From: Nitrospinaceae bacterium
GTDB taxonomy: Bacteria; Nitrospinota; Nitrospinia; Nitrospinales; VA-1
Reading direction: 5' to 3'
Length of the DNA: 15,969 nucleotides
NCBI GenBank assembly: GCA_029261435.1
Contig: JAJDBI010000061.1
Location: 1-15,969, forward strand
Positions within the stretch are counted from its first letter, which is position 1. Each line of letters opens with the position of its first letter. Both the position numbers and the translations under genes were made by a program. The notes under the pieces are model-generated. The model was not told where the DNA came from and did no database searches. It worked only from the letters and a program-made list of their open reading frames with translations. Of the stretch, positions 12,851-15,969 are shown piece after piece.

Positions 12851-15800
12851 TTAAAACTTCCATTCTCCGCGAATGAAAGCCGAGTGGCTGATATAGTCCT
12901 CTCTCTTTTGTATATCATAGGTGGTTTTTATATCGAAATTATCCATTCGGGTAAAAGTCATCCCAAACCCGCCAAGCAGGTTTTGGTTGGCCGGGTCAAA
13001 CCCTTCGGTCGCGAAAGAGCCGCCACCGCTGGTGAAGGCCGAAGTTGTAACAACCTTTTCATTCAAAGCCTCATACATATATCCAATATGAAACTCAGGG
13101 ATCAGGACCCCGGCGTCTATTGTGTATGTGCGACTGAACTTACTCATCAAGGTCACATAAAGACTATCGAAGTTCTGACTGTCAACACTCAGGTTCGATA
13201 CACCGGCTTCCGATTCCTTGTAACTGTCAATAAATACGTGGTTATACAACAAGGAGATGCTGGGTGTTATCTCAACATCGTTGCCAAGCCTGAATTCGCG
13301 ACCCAGTTCAGCCCTGATGGAACTCTGAATGCCATCATAGTCAGCTACTGCCCGTCGTTCAACACTACCCACCTTGATGTCGCGTATTCCATCATAATCG
13401 TTGTAGGCAAGTGAAACCATGCTGTCCAGAAAATAAGAACCAGACTCGTAGGTGCTATAACCTGTCGCCTGAAAACTGTTGATGCCGGTCCGGTTGGCTG
13501 AACTGTCTGAGTCCACGTTGGTGTAGGCATAGCTGAAAGCCAGACCTGCCGTCAGGTCTTTTGAAAAAGGTTTATCCGCACCCAATACAAAACCTCCAGT
13601 GACGGCATCAAAACCATCAAAGCCTTCCCGCTCATCCTGATCGGCATAGGACCCAAAACCCTGCGTCCAGAAATTTCTTTCTCCCGCAAACTCGTCACCG
13701 CTGGCAAGACCCTGTCCAGCTGAAACACCAACACGAAGGCTGGCCATGCGTGTTGAAATCGTTTGACCGGAAACCGTTCCCGCTGATATCGAACCCACGA
13801 TGGCGCCCCCATCAACGGTGGGTGTCAGCGTTTCCAGGGCATCGTCGAGTTCACTCGCTGTTGCAATTCCGTTCAGCGCCGTTGCTAGAGTGCTGTCATC
13901 GGCAAAGGCTGAATCGACTACCTCGTTGACCCCGGTTGCATTAGCAGAAAGATTGAGTGACGAAGATGAAACCACATTTGGAGTGATCGTCAAAGTCTGT
14001 CCGGGATTCGCCAGAGTGAAGTTAAATCGTAAACTATTGTCAACCAGGTTGCTCTGCAGTGTGGCCAGGGTTGTGACACTGAGCGTGCCGCCACCGGCAC
14101 CACCATCGATAATGGTGACCGCGGTTCCCGAAGTCACAGCCCCTGCCGTAGGTGTGATTTTAAGTGCATCATTGACCGTGATCGCTACAGCCGCTGAAGT
14201 CGCCAGGGAACCACTGTTCCCTGCCGTGTTATCTATCTTGACCTTCAGCGTTGAACCGGTCGTTCCAATGCTCGAAGCGGCGGCAACGGTCACATCATTG
14301 GTGGAAAAATCCACAATGGTGGAAGCCCCTGATGAAAGGAGCGCTCCGTCAATGGCCGAGTTGCCGGCAAACTCTAACGTCCCTGCTGTCTGGTCAACAT
14401 CTGTTAACGCAGCGGAGGTGTCCACCACGTTGCCATTGATGACAACGGTGCCTGCGCCGCTCAAGGCAAAATCAAACCCGGTCGACTCCAATGCCGTGGC
14501 ACCGGAGTTCAGGAAACTGACCGTGTTTCCTGAAGTGGGGTTGATGGTTGCGTCCGCAGTCGCCGCGCCAATATTGAAAGTTCCGTTGATGGTTCCACTG
14601 GTGGCGGAAGCCACATTGGCACCGGTACCCAGGTCAATATTACCGGTGATGGTGCCGCCATTCATATTGAAAGTATCGACAGCCGTGCCCATCACAATAT
14701 TTCCGGTGATGGTGCCCGTGTTGGTGATGGTAGTTGCGACATTTCCCCCGGTGATGGCGTTGCCCGCAGAGCCTGATGCGCCCGATGTCCCTCCGCTGCC
14801 GCCAGAACCTGCGGAACCGCCAGTGATGGTTCCGCTGTTGGTGAAGGTCGATGCTGCTGTTATGCTCACCGCGGCTCCTCCGGTCCCGCCCTGTCCTCCA
14901 GTGCCGCTTGTGCCGCCGGCTCCTCCTGTTCCACCTGTTCCACCTTTAATTGTTCCGGCGTTGGTCAAAGTCGAGGCAACCTCCAGGCTAAGACCAATAC
15001 CCGCTGTTCCGCCTGCACCCCCGGTTGCCGAGGCATTTTGTGCCGCTCCGCCAACACCACCTGCTCCGCCGATGATCGTTCCACCCGTATTATCAAAGCT
15101 CGCTAAAGCGCTGGAACGAATCCTAACACTAATACCACCCACACCTCCGGCACCCCCGGTATCCGTGCCTGCCGTTGCATTTCCCAGGCCGCCTGTGCCC
15201 CCCGCGCCACCGGTGATGGCACCACCTTTGTTATTCAAAGTACCAACTGAGGTATTCTCCAAACCATTTCCACCTGTACCACCAATCCCGGAAGCCTGGC
15301 CTGTGCCGCCTGTGGCTCCCGTACCGCCGGTACCGCCGGTGATCGACGACCCTCCTGTATTGTTGTTTATTGTAACGCTACTCTGCATTATGATACCCCT
15401 GCCACCTGATCCTGCAGTTTCCGCGGATGAATTCCCAGTGCCATTGGCCGCCCCGTCATTGCCGCCCGCTCCACCTGTGATCGAACCAGTATTGGTGATA
15501 GTCACTGCTGTACTACTCAAGGAAGCACCACTACCTCCATCGCCACCACGGTTACCTATTATGTTGGTCTGATTAGAATCTGTTCCACTCCCCGCTGCAC
15601 CCCCGGTGATGGTCCCGGCATTGGTTAATGAGAGCGAAGAACTCGCTTCAATACCAGTAAAACCACTACCGCCACTAGCTATAGTCGCTTGCGCATTTGA
15701 ACTTGCTCCTTCAGCCCCATCAGAACCACTCGCACCTCCGGCACCCCCTGTCACTTTACCGCCAGACTCAATATTAACTGTTAAAGTTGCACCTGAACTT

Positions 15801-15969
15801 TTTTGAATACCTCTACCGCCACTATTACCGGAACCACCATTGCCGGCATCCCCATCCGTGGCGTTGGCCGCCCCGCCATTACCTCCCACACCCCCCGCTC
15901 CACCCTTGATTTCACCGCCCGATTTGACCGTGATGGTACCGCCAGCAGTTGAAGTAATACCACTGGCCC
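12851..15969 (-). CDS. Autotransporter with Gly-rich repeat passenger and C-terminal beta-barrel (5' end outside window)
   Basis: The frame is open from the right edge to the stop at 12851, about 1038 residues, and the N-terminus and signal peptide lie outside. A GTG at 15889 is only an internal codon, since the same frame continues upstream with ASGITSTAGGTITVKSGGE. The passenger carries about nine modules of roughly 45-50 residues. Each has a strand block like TITGGAGG, a Gly-rich variable loop, and a SSxTLTNxG strand, fitting a beta-helix with long glycine loops. After the last Gly-rich module come GNI-type repeats (TITGNIVMG, TITGNIDLG) and a linker. The last 270 or so residues, from NFWTQGFGSYAD, are an autotransporter barrel (YAYTNVDSDSSANRTG, FDSLYVTLMSKFSRTYTI) ending in the outer-membrane signal EWKF. 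It is probably a surface adhesin or structural protein. GC content is far above that of the neighbours. Confidence 0.92.
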   Translation of the reverse strand, partial: ASGITSTAGGTITVKSGGEIKGGAGGVGGNGGAANATDGDAGNGGSGNSGGRGIQKSSGATLTVNIESGGKVTGGAGGASGSDGAEGASSNAQATIASGGSGFTGIEASSSLSLTNAGTITGGAAGSGTDSNQTNIIGNRGGDGGSGASLSSTAVTITNTGSITGGAGGNDGAANGTGNSSAETAGSGGRGIIMQSSVTINNNTGGSSITGGTGGTGATGGTGQASGIGGTGGNGLENTSVGTLNNKGGAITGGAGGTGGLGNATAGTDTGGAGGVGGISVRIRSSALASFDNTGGTIIGGAGGVGGAAQNASATGGAGGTAGIGLSLEVASTLTNAGTIKGGTGGTGGAGGTSGTGGQGGTGGAAVSITAASTFTNSGTITGGSAGSGGSGGTSGASGSAGNAITGGNVATTITNTGTITGNIVMGTAVDTFNMNGGTITGNIDLGTGANVASATSGTINGTFNIGAATADATINPTSGNTVSFLNSGATALESTGFDFALSGAGTVVINGNVVDTSAALTDVDQTAGTLEFAGNSAIDGALLSSGASTIVDFSTNDVTVAAASSIGTTGSTLKVKIDNTAGNSGSLATSAAVAITVNDALKITPTAGAVTSGTAVTIIDGGAGGGTLSVTTLATLQSNLVDNSLRFNFTLANPGQTLTITPNVVSSSSLNLSANATGVNEVVDSAFADDSTLATALNGIATASELDDALETLTPTVDGGAIVGSISAGTVSGQTISTRMASLRVGVSAGQGLASGDEFAGERNFWTQGFGSYADQDEREGFDGFDAVTGGFVLGADKPFSKDLTAGLAFSYAYTNVDSDSSANRTGINSFQATGYSTYESGSYFLDSMVSLAYNDYDGIRDIKVGSVERRAVADYDGIQSSIRAELGREFRLGNDVEITPSISLLYNHVFIDSYKESEAGVSNLSVDSQNFDSLYVTLMSKFSRTYTIDAGVLIPEFHIGYMYEALNEKVVTTSAFTSGGGSFATEGFDPANQNLLGGFGMTFTRMDNFDIKTTYDIQKREDYISHSAFIRGEWKF

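Noticed and set aside
13800..15572. Long plus-strand open frame (590 codons, Pro/Val/Ala-rich) antisense to the autotransporter
   Set aside because: It is the mirror of the Gly-rich GC-biased codons on the other strand (GGN reads as CCN/Pro). It has no domains, and the minus-strand frame has a clear barrel and repeat structure.

Overview
The window comes from a diderm (Gram-negative) bacterium. It encodes an autotransporter with a C-terminal outer-membrane barrel ending in Phe, plus several exported periplasmic proteins. A DHH-family tRNA-nucleotidyltransferase-type protein, an Mrp ATPase and a secreted DUF4399 protein would suit a deltaproteobacterial or Nitrospinota-like lineage, but no marker settles the taxonomy and this is a weak guess. 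Base composition is uneven: moderate in most genes, AT-rich across about 6.1-9.3 kb, and GC-rich in the autotransporter passenger.

Layout. (1) 1-3417, minus strand: the start of a DHH phosphoesterase-type gene that runs off the left edge, an exported DsbD-N-like protein, a secreted DsbA-like thiol oxidoreductase with an extra N-terminal domain, and an Mrp/NBP35 Fe-S carrier ATPase. The two Dsb-type genes lie 10 nt apart and form a periplasmic thiol-redox pair. (2) 3418-3788: divergent intergenic region with a good minus-strand promoter for mrp and a foldable, possibly pseudoknotted segment before the next gene. (3) 3789-5759, plus strand: a secreted DUF4399 protein with a strong terminator, then an exported trypsin-like protease fused to TPR repeats. 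(4) 5760-9528: an AT-rich block bounded by a direct repeat of the last 24 codons of the protease-TPR gene. It holds three small unknown proteins, a DUF1611 P-loop protein and an overlapping alanine/ornithine-racemase-family enzyme. (5) 9735-12413, minus strand: an unknown 182-aa protein with its own sigma70-type promoter, then a histidine kinase and single-domain response regulator pair. (6) 12414-12850: a gene-free stretch with two copies of a 49-bp repeat and a detached autotransporter C-terminus. (7) 12851 to the right edge, minus strand: a large Gly-rich, repeat-bearing autotransporter whose N-terminus is outside the window.

Two observations stand out. First, the DUF1611/racemase pair with its small-protein companions sits between two copies of a gene 3' end. 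The copies differ at seven positions, all synonymous, so the block looks like an insertion that brought or preserved a diverged 3' end. The pair resembles, by family, a D-amino-acid N-acylation/racemisation module. Second, the autotransporter is also followed by a detached, diverged copy of its own C-terminus. The same pattern, an intact gene followed by an orphan homologous 3' end, therefore occurs twice within 16 kb.
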